From a virus, in the IMG/VR virus record IMGVR_UViG_3300022169_000012, positions 1 to 35,794 of that record: DNA of 35,794 bases; one strand, 5' to 3'. Both the position numbers and the translations under genes were made by a program. Positions 14,805 to 22,047 of this stretch are shown piece by piece; positions within the stretch are counted from its first letter, which is position 1, and every line of letters begins with the position of its first letter. The notes under the pieces were generated by a model that made no database searches, was not told the DNA's origin, and worked only from the letters and a program-made list of their open reading frames with translations.

Positions 14805-15263
14805 GTGGCAGAAATAGAAATTGCAGGTATAAAGTTTCAAGGTGGTATGATGGCGATTGCATTTACCGCATTGACCACACTCGGTGGTGCATCATGGGGT
14901 ACATTCGAGTTTTACAAAGACTATATGGACATGAAAGAAATTGTTCAGAACATCGACGTGGGTGATATTCAAGCACGTAACGATGTGATTGAGGTCAAAC
15001 TCGATGAGGCAATCGACTACTCTCGATCAATTAAGAATGACCTAAGAGACGATTTTAACCGCATGGAACGTCGTGTAGACCGCTTCTCGACCACTGTAAG
15101 GTCAATGGAAGAGAAGGTGGATGATCAGGTAGAACGGGCAAACGAGAAGTTTGACATGAAACGAGAGACCCTACAGAATGACACCAGACTCATGGTTGAA
15201 CAACTCGAAGACCGATTAAACAAAAAGATTCAGAGCGTTTTGGATAATCCACTGGCAGACTAA
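14805..15263 (+). CDS. Membrane-anchored coiled-coil protein (holin-like layout)
   Basis: A 152-residue protein starting with GTG behind AGGGAG. Residues 1-12 are soluble, a hydrophobic helix covers about 14-33 (GMMAIAFTALTTLGGASWGT), and the rest is a long charged coiled coil (YMDMKEIVQNIDVGD onward). One N-terminal membrane helix with a coiled-coil tail would suit an envelope or lysis protein. Similar proteins sit in late regions of marine T4-like phages; no function is established. Confidence 0.65.
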   Translation: MAEIEIAGIKFQGGMMAIAFTALTTLGGASWGTFEFYKDYMDMKEIVQNIDVGDIQARNDVIEVKLDEAIDYSRSIKNDLRDDFNRMERRVDRFSTTVRSMEEKVDDQVERANEKFDMKRETLQNDTRLMVEQLEDRLNKKIQSVLDNPLAD

Positions 15264-15296
15264 ATAGAAACACGATAATCTATTTGGAACTGTTTT

Positions 15297-15668
15297 ATGC
15301 ATTTGTTTGATGAATTACAAGACTCTACCTTTGAGCTATACGCGATACGACACTACTACAATCCACGATGTGTGGACGCAGAAGAGTTCTATGAAGATCT
15401 AAAACGTTTTAAGTACATTAAACGTCTCATTACCCGTTACAATGATAACGGAAATCCCCCAGTCAATCTACTACTTAACCACCTCATCGTTGTATTCAAC
15501 GTGTTTGGGGTGGATGCGGGTCTACGAATGTTAGAGTTCAAGATCCAAAGTGAAGATGATTGGTCAATAATAAAACCCTTCCTGATCTATCTTAGACATA
15601 TAGAAAACACTAAATATGCTAGTACCCCAATGGATCCACGGATCGTTGAAGAACTGAGGAAAATATAA
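15297..15668 (+). CDS. Conserved T4-type phage protein (DUF7207-like)
   Basis: A 123-residue helical protein with a conserved signature, FELYAIRHYYNPRCVDAEEF and LLLNHLIVVFNVFGVDAG, ending PMDPRIVEELRKI. I recognise this as a family of unknown function found across T4-like phages, usually next to the RAGDLYYTF family as here. The short intergenic gap contains CTAAATA (15260-15266), a poor late-promoter match. One-base overlap with the next gene. Confidence 0.75.
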   Translation: MHLFDELQDSTFELYAIRHYYNPRCVDAEEFYEDLKRFKYIKRLITRYNDNGNPPVNLLLNHLIVVFNVFGVDAGLRMLEFKIQSEDDWSIIKPFLIYLRHIENTKYASTPMDPRIVEELRKI

Positions 15669-16252
15669 TGTCACTAGCATCAAGAGCAGGTGATCTCTAC
15701 TACACATTTCGATTCATCAAGATGTTAACCACACCTTGGGAAGAGACTGACGCATTCAAGTTAGGTCTCATTGACAATAACGGTAAACGTGATAAGTCAA
15801 AAAAGATATCAACTGCTGAAGAGAAGGATGCCTATAGCACATTCATGCGTTTAGTATTTAACGTCAAACGTCTACTGAACAAAGTACCCGGTGGATCAAG
15901 TAAACTTGCATCCTATGCTGCTGCACTATTCCTGATCAAAGAAAAGTACGAGATGAGTGATAGGTCAATAGACAAGATCGTTGCCAATTCGGATTTAGAT
16001 TTTGAATTACTTGAAGGTGATTCTTCGTGGTATACTTCAGACGCAGGACAACTAGGACAAGGTGTCTACCGACTGAATGAAAACAAACTGGACATTACAC
16101 ACTATTCAGAAATCGCAAACAAAAACGATACAGTGAGAGTTAAGGATGGATGTTTCCCTGTAGGAAACGTGTTGGGTCACAAGGTTTATTGTGTCGAACA
16201 TATAAATACAGGACATTCCTTATATATCACTCTAGGAGAAATAACTCGGTGA
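15668..16252 (+). CDS. Conserved T4-type phage protein (RAGDLYYTFRFIK family)
   Basis: A 194-residue soluble protein. Its N-terminal signature RAGDLYYTFRFIKMLTTPWE and the later NVKRLLNKVPGGSSKLASYAA segment are shared by T4-like marine phages, where it follows the previous gene. The first 110 residues are helical and the C-terminal part is beta-rich. A late promoter for the next gene (16201-16208) is embedded near its 3' end. Probably a late assembly protein, but the role is not established. Confidence 0.75.
   Translation: MSLASRAGDLYYTFRFIKMLTTPWEETDAFKLGLIDNNGKRDKSKKISTAEEKDAYSTFMRLVFNVKRLLNKVPGGSSKLASYAAALFLIKEKYEMSDRSIDKIVANSDLDFELLEGDSSWYTSDAGQLGQGVYRLNENKLDITHYSEIANKNDTVRVKDGCFPVGNVLGHKVYCVEHINTGHSLYITLGEITR
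16201..16208 (+). promoter_or_regulatory. T4-type late promoter TATAAATA inside the preceding gene
   Basis: An exact TATAAATA box lies within the end of the previous coding region, 40 bases before the GTG at 16249, with a TAGGAG ribosome site between them. The spacing fits a real late transcript, although the codons Tyr-Lys-Tyr could also generate the sequence by chance. Confidence 0.6.
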
Positions 16253-16410
16253 AAACCTTTAAACAGATGTACGAAGATGCCATGACTACGGCAGACGCAG
16301 GCATACCTCAAGACACGAAGGATATGATGCCTAAGAAGAAGAGGAAGACCAGACCACTAACCCGTAACTATATTGAAGTTGCAGGTAAAAGGGTTAAAAG
16401 ATCTAAGTGA
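16249..16410 (+). CDS. 53-residue protein with capsid-targeting-like N-terminus
   Basis: The frame is open from 16150, but the GTG at 16249 has TAGGAG in place and overlaps the previous stop. The peptide begins MKTFKQMYEDAMTTADAG, very close to the T4 internal-protein leader, and continues into a lysine/arginine-rich body (MPKKKRKTRP, AGKRVKRSK). This is the make-up expected of a small internal head protein: a leader removed by the prohead protease and a basic, DNA-contacting remainder. Late promoter 40 bases upstream. It overlaps the next gene by GTGA. Confidence 0.7.
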   Translation: MKTFKQMYEDAMTTADAGIPQDTKDMMPKKKRKTRPLTRNYIEVAGKRVKRSK

Positions 16411-16703
16411 AGACGTACGCATCCCTACTATGTCTGGTGTTACTGACAGGATGTGTTGCGGTCTCTGGTAACCTAGAACAAAGGAAGAACATTGAGTCAG
16501 GTGATCCTTACTTCGTAATTGGTATGGAAGTTAGTTACCCCGCAAAGAAGTTTATATCCCCCGAAGAGTGGATTGAGTTTCATAAACTACCCGGTCACCA
16601 AAAAACCATGATGTACGAGTACTATAAGGAGCGAGAAGAAATTGAAGAAAATTGGGCAAGGATTATCGAGGATTGTCTCCTCCGTTTCACAATCGATTGT
16701 TAA
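16407..16703 (+). CDS. Small lipoprotein
   Basis: A 98-residue protein starting with GTG in a GTGA overlap. It has a lipoprotein signal with lipobox LLTGC (Cys16), so the mature protein should be attached to a membrane of the Gram-negative envelope. The mature part is acidic with a charged helix (YYKEREEIEENWARII). It may be a phage exclusion or lysis lipoprotein; no family recognised. It overlaps the following gene by 62 bases. Confidence 0.65.
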   Translation: MKTYASLLCLVLLTGCVAVSGNLEQRKNIESGDPYFVIGMEVSYPAKKFISPEEWIEFHKLPGHQKTMMYEYYKEREEIEENWARIIEDCLLRFTIDC

Positions 16704-16884
16704 GTTATACACCAATGAGTGGGAAGTTCATATATGGAGAGACGAGTCCTCACGAGTAGAGTACCGTTTTAAACATATAGATAAAATCAACAGCAAATGT
16801 CTGAAGGGGGTTCTGACCACCGGAGAGGCGTTTGAATTGACTACTCAATATCCCTTTAATTACCAGATCAAAAAGGTTAAATAA
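16642..16884 (+). CDS. Conserved small phage protein, TTG start
   Basis: An 80-residue protein. The only usable start is TTG at 16642, inside the lipoprotein gene, preceded by purine-rich GAGCGAGAAGAA. The body, YTNEWEVHIWRDESSRVEYR, LKGVLTTGEAFEL and PFNYQIKKV, matches a small beta-strand family seen in T4-like marine phages. It ends by overlapping the spanin-like start by one base. Function unknown. Confidence 0.6.
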   Translation: MKKIGQGLSRIVSSVSQSIVKLYTNEWEVHIWRDESSRVEYRFKHIDKINSKCLKGVLTTGEAFELTTQYPFNYQIKKVK

Positions 16885-17300
16885 TGTTCGGAATGATAAA
16901 GATGTTACCCATCCTAATTATACTTGCAGTTGCAGGTTGGGGATACCACACAGTGACTCTCGGTAAAGCTGAGAAACAAATCGCACAGTTAGAATCTAAC
17001 AACGTCATACTCAAGACCAATCAGATCCAGATGGAACAGGCACTGGAAACAGAGAAGAAGTCAAGAGAACGTGCAGAAAACAATCTACAGAATCAACTCA
17101 AAGCAGTAGGGGAATTGACTGAGAAGTCTAACCAACTGAAAGCGGAACGTGACGAGTACCTAAGTATATTCAAACGTCATGATATGACCAGACTTGCACG
17201 TGCGAAACCCGGTCTTATAGAACCCCGTATTAATAAAGGAACGGCTGCGGTATTCCGTTCAATTGAGACAGACAGTAAGGAGATAGAAAATGCTGAATAG
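16884..17300 (+). CDS. Putative i-spanin (inner-membrane, coiled coil)
   Basis: A 138-residue protein. It has an N-terminal membrane helix (about residues 5-22, MLPILIILAVAGWGYHTV region) and then a long coiled coil to about residue 95, with HDMTRLARAKPGLIEPRINKG near the end. This is the topology of inner-membrane spanin subunits (Rz type), which span the periplasm. The next gene is a lipoprotein overlapping it by 11 bases, as expected for a spanin pair. Spanins fuse inner and outer membranes at lysis; no direct homologue was checked. Confidence 0.65.
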   Translation: MFGMIKMLPILIILAVAGWGYHTVTLGKAEKQIAQLESNNVILKTNQIQMEQALETEKKSRERAENNLQNQLKAVGELTEKSNQLKAERDEYLSIFKRHDMTRLARAKPGLIEPRINKGTAAVFRSIETDSKEIENAE

Positions 17301-17736
17301 GATCCTTGCGATATCATCATTAGTGTTACTGACAGGATGTGCAGGTCTACCATCGTGGAATGCCACCCCCGTCATCCCAGAACCAGTCATCAAGACTGTA
17401 ACTGAATACAAGACTTTAGAGATTTACCAACCACCATTACCACAAGCTATCTCCCTAGAGGATGTGGAGTTCTTTGTAATCACGGAGAAGAATAAGGATG
17501 AGAAGATTGCTGAGTTAGAAAAAATGCAGTCAGGATCATTTGTCCTATTCGGATTAACTCCACAGGGTTATGAGAACATGGCGTATAACCTACAAGAGAT
17601 TCGTAGATATATACGTGAACAGAAAGAGATTGTTCTGTACTATCGAAAAGCAACACAAGAAGATGAAGATACCGATAGTCAGGATTGGTTGAAAAAGAAT
17701 GAAGAATTGTCATCTGATCAATTGACAAACGACTAA
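17290..17736 (+). CDS. Putative o-spanin-like lipoprotein
   Basis: A 148-residue protein with lipobox LLTGC (Cys17), then a proline-rich start (SWNATPVIPEPVIKTV, PPLPQ) and a helical LTPQGYENMAYNLQEIRRYI segment, ending acidic. Outer-membrane spanin subunits are proline-rich lipoproteins coded beside or inside the i-spanin gene, which fits, although this protein is longer than most. The overlap at 17290-17300 supports coupling. Confidence 0.6.
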   Translation: MLNRILAISSLVLLTGCAGLPSWNATPVIPEPVIKTVTEYKTLEIYQPPLPQAISLEDVEFFVITEKNKDEKIAELEKMQSGSFVLFGLTPQGYENMAYNLQEIRRYIREQKEIVLYYRKATQEDEDTDSQDWLKKNEELSSDQLTND

Positions 17737-17750
17737 GTATAGCGTATAAT
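17722..17750 (+). promoter_or_regulatory. Consensus sigma70 promoter for nrdA
   Basis: TTGACA (17722-17727) and TATAAT (17745-17750) with a 17-base spacer, a full consensus match. The -35 box lies in the last codons of the spanin-like gene. Transcription would begin about 40 bases before nrdA, so the reductase genes can be made early by unmodified host polymerase. Confidence 0.9.
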
Positions 17751-17797
17751 GTACTCTTACAAAACACTTTAAAAACAAAAAACCGAGACAAACCTAT

Positions 17798-19777
17798 ATG
17801 TCAGTCAAGATTGAGAAAAACCGCGACTCCGTCCTTCAGGATTACGCAGTAGGAATGCTGAAAGACTTCTACCTAATCGAAGGGGAAAAGACTCCACAAG
17901 AAGCTTATAAACGTGCAGCGACCGCGTGGTCAGGTGGTGATGATGCACTCGCTCAGAGACTATATGATTATGTCTCTCAGAAGTGGTTCATGTTTGCTTC
18001 ACCGGTACTGTCTAATGCCCCCGCCCTTAACGGCAAAGGTAAGCAGAAAGGATTGCCTATATCATGTTTCTTGACATATGTACCTGATACTCTTGAAGGT
18101 CTGATCGACCATACCGCAGAACTACGATGGTTGTCTGTGTTCGGTGGTGGTGTAGGTGGACACTGGAGTGATGTACGCACAGTGTCTGATGTTGCACCTG
18201 GCCCTATGCCGTTCATTCATACCGTAGATGCGGACATGATTGCATACCGCCAAGGTAAGACTCGTAAGGGTTCCTACGCAGCATACATGGACGTGTCTCA
18301 CCCCGATATCATTGAGTTCCTGAACATGCGTATACCTACGGGTGACGTACAACGTAAGGCATTGAACCTACACAATGCTATCAATATTACTGATGAGTTC
18401 ATGGTAGCAGTCACCACTGGCGTCGACTTTGACCTACGAGACCCCAAAGATCAATCAGTCAAAGAAACTATCAACGCACGTAAGTTATGGGAACGTATCA
18501 TTGAGACTCGTTTCCGTACGGGCGAACCTTACTTAAACTTCATTGACACTGCAAACCGCGATCTACCCCAACCTCTAAAGGATCTGGGATTAAAGATCAA
18601 TGGTAGTAATCTCTGTAATGAGATCCACCTACCCACTTCAGCTGAACGTACTGCGGTGTGTTGTTTGTCGTCGCTTAATTTGGAATATTATGATGACTGG
18701 AAAGACACTACAATCGTCCAAGACCTTATTTGCATGTTGGATAATGTCCTTGACTATTTCATCGAACACGCACCCGACAGCATTCAACGTGCAAAGTTCT
18801 CTGCCTCCCGAGAAAGAAGTATCGGACTTGGTGCAATGGGTTTCCACTCCCTATTACAGAAACATGGTGTTGCGTGGGAGTCAGACAAGGCACGAGAGAT
18901 CAATGATGTCGTGTTCGACCATATTAACACAGCAGCAGTGGCAGAGACTAAAAGACTTGCAGAGACAAAAGGTGAATATCCAGATGGGATTGGAAGTGGA
19001 CGACGCAACTCGCACCTGCTTGCAATTGCACCAAATGCCTCATCTGGAGTCATACTATCAACCAGTCCCTCTATAGAACCACTGAAGGCATGTGCGTATA
19101 CTCATAGAACTCGCGCTGGTTCCTTCCTTGTAAAGAACATATACTTGACGGAGTTGTTGGATGCGAAAGGTGAGAACACCGAGTCTAACTGGACTTCAAT
19201 CATTACCAACAAGGGTTCGGTACAACACTTACCATTCTTGACTGAAGGTGAGAAGGCAATATTTAAGACCGCACAGGAGTTGGATCAGAACTGGGTAGTA
19301 CAACACGCAGCGGATCGACAGAAGTATATCTGTCAAGGACAGTCAGTAAATCTGTTCTTCCCAACGGGAGTACCAAAGTCTTACGTGAACAGCGTCCACA
19401 TTAAAGCATGGAAAGAAGGACTTAAAGGTCTGTATTACCTAAGAACTGAAGCAAAGTCCCGTGCAGAGAATGTATCGGAGAAGGTAGAACGTGTTGCATT
19501 GCAAAGTGACATGCGTACTCTAGTATATACTAAAAAGAATTGTCCCTTCTGTCAACTCGCAAAGGAAGAGTTGAAATTAAGGGGAATACCATACGACGAG
19601 ATAGATCTAGCAGAAGTGGGTAAAACTGCTGCGGAAATAACTGGCCGGAAGGATGTTAAAACGGTGCCGCAGATTTATCTGGACGGCGAATACATTGGCG
19701 GATACGACGACCTCATGGCAGTTTTGAACAATACAAATGCACAAGAGTCTGAGGAATGTCGTGCATGTGAGGGTTAA
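17798..19777 (+). CDS. nrdA: Ribonucleotide reductase class I alpha subunit with internal glutaredoxin domain
   Basis: A 659-residue protein that reduces ribonucleoside diphosphates to deoxy forms. Catalytic features are all visible: the first redox Cys in GLPISCFL, Asn-x-Cys-x-Glu in NGSNLCNEIH, the second redox Cys in AVCCLSS, and the radical-transfer pair in LYYLRT. The N-terminal ATP-cone is absent, so dATP inhibition should be lost. Residues 572-647 form a glutaredoxin domain with CPFC at 582-585 and TVP-containing segment. The C-terminal redox tail EECRACEG (Cys654, Cys657) follows the glutaredoxin, so the reductant is built into the chain. Transcribed from the consensus promoter at 17722. 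A methyltransferase gene separates it from nrdB. Confidence 0.95.
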   Translation: MSVKIEKNRDSVLQDYAVGMLKDFYLIEGEKTPQEAYKRAATAWSGGDDALAQRLYDYVSQKWFMFASPVLSNAPALNGKGKQKGLPISCFLTYVPDTLEGLIDHTAELRWLSVFGGGVGGHWSDVRTVSDVAPGPMPFIHTVDADMIAYRQGKTRKGSYAAYMDVSHPDIIEFLNMRIPTGDVQRKALNLHNAINITDEFMVAVTTGVDFDLRDPKDQSVKETINARKLWERIIETRFRTGEPYLNFIDTANRDLPQPLKDLGLKINGSNLCNEIHLPTSAERTAVCCLSSLNLEYYDDWKDTTIVQDLICMLDNVLDYFIEHAPDSIQRAKFSASRERSIGLGAMGFHSLLQKHGVAWESDKAREINDVVFDHINTAAVAETKRLAETKGEYPDGIGSGRRNSHLLAIAPNASSGVILSTSPSIEPLKACAYTHRTRAGSFLVKNIYLTELLDAKGENTESNWTSIITNKGSVQHLPFLTEGEKAIFKTAQELDQNWVVQHAADRQKYICQGQSVNLFFPTGVPKSYVNSVHIKAWKEGLKGLYYLRTEAKSRAENVSEKVERVALQSDMRTLVYTKKNCPFCQLAKEELKLRGIPYDEIDLAEVGKTAAEITGRKDVKTVPQIYLDGEYIGGYDDLMAVLNNTNAQESEECRACEG

Positions 19778-19782
19778 ATGGG

Positions 19783-20496
19783 ATGGAAAGCATACCAAGT
19801 TTTGGCGGTAAGACAAGAATAAATGGATGGATGATGTTGACGAAAGAGAAGTCCATGTCTTTCCGCAATATGGTTGAGGGCAAAGGGAATTATGATCATA
19901 ACTTTTGCCTAAAACTAAATAAGTTCTTTACAAGGAATGCAACTAAGAGAAGAGTTGCAATTGATGTTGGTGCATCATACGGGTTCGTGAGTGAATATCT
20001 TGCGGGGGCGTTCTCCGAGGTCAAAGCCTTTGAGATCGTACCACAGATTAGAGAATGTTTGATAGAAAATGTGAGTTATCGATCACTAGCTTCTGTTGAA
20101 GTTTTCCCATATGGATTGGGAGAGGAAGAAGGTGAAATAGATATATATTTCAACCCACTCTATACAGGACATTCATCACATTATAAAAACATTGATATTC
20201 AAAATGAGGAACCTTTGCAATGTGAAGTTAGAACGTTAGATTCCTTTGAGTTTGATGAGGTAGACTTCATCAAGATAGATGTTGAGGGTTTCGAACTTCA
20301 GGTGTTGAAGGGTGCATTAGAAACGATAAAGACACATCGACCAGTCATCACCACAGAACATTCCATACAGACACCGAGTGCAGTAAAGAACTCATTCGGT
20401 GTTGTGCAATTAATGGAGAGTCTGGATTACGAATATATTCGTACAATCGGTGGGGACTTCATATGGAGTCCAAAAGAATACAACCATATAGTTTAA
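19783..20496 (+). CDS. FkbM-type methyltransferase
   Basis: A 237-residue SAM-dependent methyltransferase. The SAM-binding motif AIDVGASYGFVSE is near residue 61, and the FkbM signature FIKIDVEGFELQVLKGA is present. FkbM enzymes O-methylate sugars or polyketides; the substrate here is unknown. It follows nrdA by five bases and precedes nrdB by 19, interrupting an operon that is usually contiguous. It looks more AT-rich and has different codon preference than nrdA, which suggests a later insertion. The start ATG at 19783 is tentative; another ATG lies at 19778. Confidence 0.8.
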   Translation: MESIPSFGGKTRINGWMMLTKEKSMSFRNMVEGKGNYDHNFCLKLNKFFTRNATKRRVAIDVGASYGFVSEYLAGAFSEVKAFEIVPQIRECLIENVSYRSLASVEVFPYGLGEEEGEIDIYFNPLYTGHSSHYKNIDIQNEEPLQCEVRTLDSFEFDEVDFIKIDVEGFELQVLKGALETIKTHRPVITTEHSIQTPSAVKNSFGVVQLMESLDYEYIRTIGGDFIWSPKEYNHIV

Positions 20497-20515
20497 TTAA
20501 TCAGAGGCAAGATAA

Positions 20516-21484
20516 ATGCTGTTAGAGTTCAGTAAAACGTATAAACCTTTCATGTACCCATGGGCAGTCGAACTGACAAAGAAACATGAAGAGGTTCACT
20601 GGGTAGAAGATGAAGCTGAACTTAGTGAAGACGTTCAGGATTGGAAGACTAAACTTACGACAGAAGAGAAGGAGTTTATTACTCAGGTACTGCGTTTGTT
20701 CACACAGAGTGACGTACAGGTAGGAGAGAACTACCACGAGTTATTGATTCCTAAGTTTAAAAACAATGAAGTTCGTAACATGTTGTCATCCTTTGCGAAT
20801 CGGGAAGGGGTACACCAACGTGCATATGCATTGTTGAATGATACTCTTGGTCTACCAGATGAAGAACATTCTGCATTTATGGAATACAAGGAGATGGCGG
20901 ACAAGATTGACTTCATGAAAGAGGGTAATATCAATACCCAAACAGGTCTTGCATTAATACTCGCACAGTCTGTATTCAACGAAGGTATGTCATTGTTCGC
21001 ATCGTTTGTGATGTTGTTGAACTTCCAACGTTTCGGTAAGATGAAAGGTATGGGAACAATCGTTGAGTGGTCTATCAGAGATGAGACTATTCACGTGCAG
21101 GGTAATGCAAAGTTATTCCGTGAGTTCTGTGACGAACATCCTCGCATCGTAAATGATGAGTTGAAGTCTAAGATATATACTATGGCAAAGAATGCTGTTA
21201 AACTGGAAGATCGATTCATCACTCTGGCATATAAGTCAGGCGATATTGAAGGTTTATCAGAGACTGATGTGAAACAATATATCCGTCACATTGCAGATCG
21301 TAGACTGTTACAACTGGGTATGAAACCTAAGTTTGGCGTCAAGGATAATCCGTTACCGTGGTTGGACTGGGTATTGAATGGTGCATCACACGATAACTTC
21401 TTTGAGAAACGTGTTACCGAATATTCGGTTAACGGAATGGAAGGCGACTGGGGTTGGGAAGACCTAAAGGTCGTCGCGGTATGA
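20516..21484 (+). CDS. nrdB: Ribonucleotide reductase class I beta subunit
   Basis: A 322-residue protein that houses the diiron-tyrosyl radical cofactor. The expected metal ligands are present in order: Asp66, Glu97 and His100 (REGVHQRAY), Glu156 (FNEGMS), and Glu190 and His193 (RDETIH). Tyr104 is the radical tyrosine (seven residues after Glu97, as in the E. coli enzyme). The length is slightly short for the family, but complete. AGAGGC lies ahead of the ATG. It partners NrdA; the FkbM gene lies between them. Confidence 0.95.
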   Translation: MLLEFSKTYKPFMYPWAVELTKKHEEVHWVEDEAELSEDVQDWKTKLTTEEKEFITQVLRLFTQSDVQVGENYHELLIPKFKNNEVRNMLSSFANREGVHQRAYALLNDTLGLPDEEHSAFMEYKEMADKIDFMKEGNINTQTGLALILAQSVFNEGMSLFASFVMLLNFQRFGKMKGMGTIVEWSIRDETIHVQGNAKLFREFCDEHPRIVNDELKSKIYTMAKNAVKLEDRFITLAYKSGDIEGLSETDVKQYIRHIADRRLLQLGMKPKFGVKDNPLPWLDWVLNGASHDNFFEKRVTEYSVNGMEGDWGWEDLKVVAV

Positions 21485-21494
21485 GGAATTGCCA

Positions 21495-21626
21495 ATGGAA
21501 TATGAATACGAAATGGTCTGTGGGGTGTGTGATGTCTCCTCCTCACTAGTAGTGAAAGACTCTGAAGAGAAACCTACCCACTGTCCTATGTGTGGTACGC
21601 CTTCTCAAGAGGAGTGGGAAGATTAA
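21495..21626 (+). CDS. Zinc-ribbon miniprotein (43 aa)
   Basis: A small ORF just after nrdB. ATG at 21495 and TAA at 21624-21626. The peptide has two Cys pairs, CGVC and CPMC, the arrangement of a zinc-ribbon or rubredoxin-like fold, and an acidic C-terminus (TPSQEEWED). AGGAA lies upstream. Its 3' end contains AGGAG, the likely ribosome site for the next gene. Function unknown. Confidence 0.65.
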   Translation: MEYEYEMVCGVCDVSSSLVVKDSEEKPTHCPMCGTPSQEEWED

Positions 21627-22047
21627 TAATTGGTTTTATGAAAACCTAGCCTTTGAACCCGACGAAGAGTTTCTAAAAGACTTCGTCGGGTTTGTCTATT
21701 GTATCACCGACCCAGATGGGAAGAAATACATAGGCAAAAAGTTCTTCTGGTCGACTCGAAGACTCCCTCCTTTGAAGGGATCTAAACGAAAACGGAAAGT
21801 CACCAAACAGTCTGACTGGAGAGAGTACTACGGTAGTAACGAGACTCTAAAGATACTGGTAGAACATCAAGGCGGTGAAAAATACGAACGAGAGATCCTG
21901 CGTCTATGTAAGACGAAGGGGGATTGCTCTTATTACGAGGCTAAACTTCAGTTTCAATACGATGTTTTGTTGCGTGATGATTATTACAATGCCTTTATTG
22001 GATGTAAAATACACGCAAAACATTTAACTGGAGAACCAGATGGCTAA
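21592..22047 (+). CDS. Putative GIY-YIG-like endonuclease
   Basis: Up to 151 residues. The GIY-YIG pattern appears as GFVYCIT and KYIGKKFFW, followed by SDWREYYGS and CKTKGDCSYYEAKLQFQ with Glu as a possible catalytic residue. The start is uncertain: a GTG at 21592 has no ribosome site, while AGAGGAG at 21609-21614 is correctly spaced for an ATT codon at 21622, so translation may begin there. An inverted repeat of 12 bp lies early in the frame. Closeness to nrdB recalls GIY-YIG homing endonucleases near T4 nucleotide genes, but nrdB is uninterrupted. It overlaps the carbamoyltransferase gene by eight bases. Confidence 0.6.
   Translation: MVRLLKRSGKINNWFYENLAFEPDEEFLKDFVGFVYCITDPDGKKYIGKKFFWSTRRLPPLKGSKRKRKVTKQSDWREYYGSNETLKILVEHQGGEKYEREILRLCKTKGDCSYYEAKLQFQYDVLLRDDYYNAFIGCKIHAKHLTGEPDG
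21656..21692 (+). other. 12-bp perfect inverted repeat within the nuclease gene
   Basis: AACCCGACGAAG at 21656-21667 and its exact reverse complement at 21681-21692 enclose a 13-base loop. The hairpin starts about 35 bases after the suspected ATT start. It is followed by TTTGTCTATT, too weak a T tract for confident termination. Confidence 0.6.

Noticed and set aside
15260-15266. CTAAATA as a late promoter before 15297
   Set aside because: It has two mismatches to TATAAATA in the aligned 8-mer and could be chance; kept only as a note.
17798-21484. Intron or intein in nrdA/nrdB
   Set aside because: Both genes read through without interruption and all catalytic residues are in order; the FkbM gene is a separate ORF, not an intron product.
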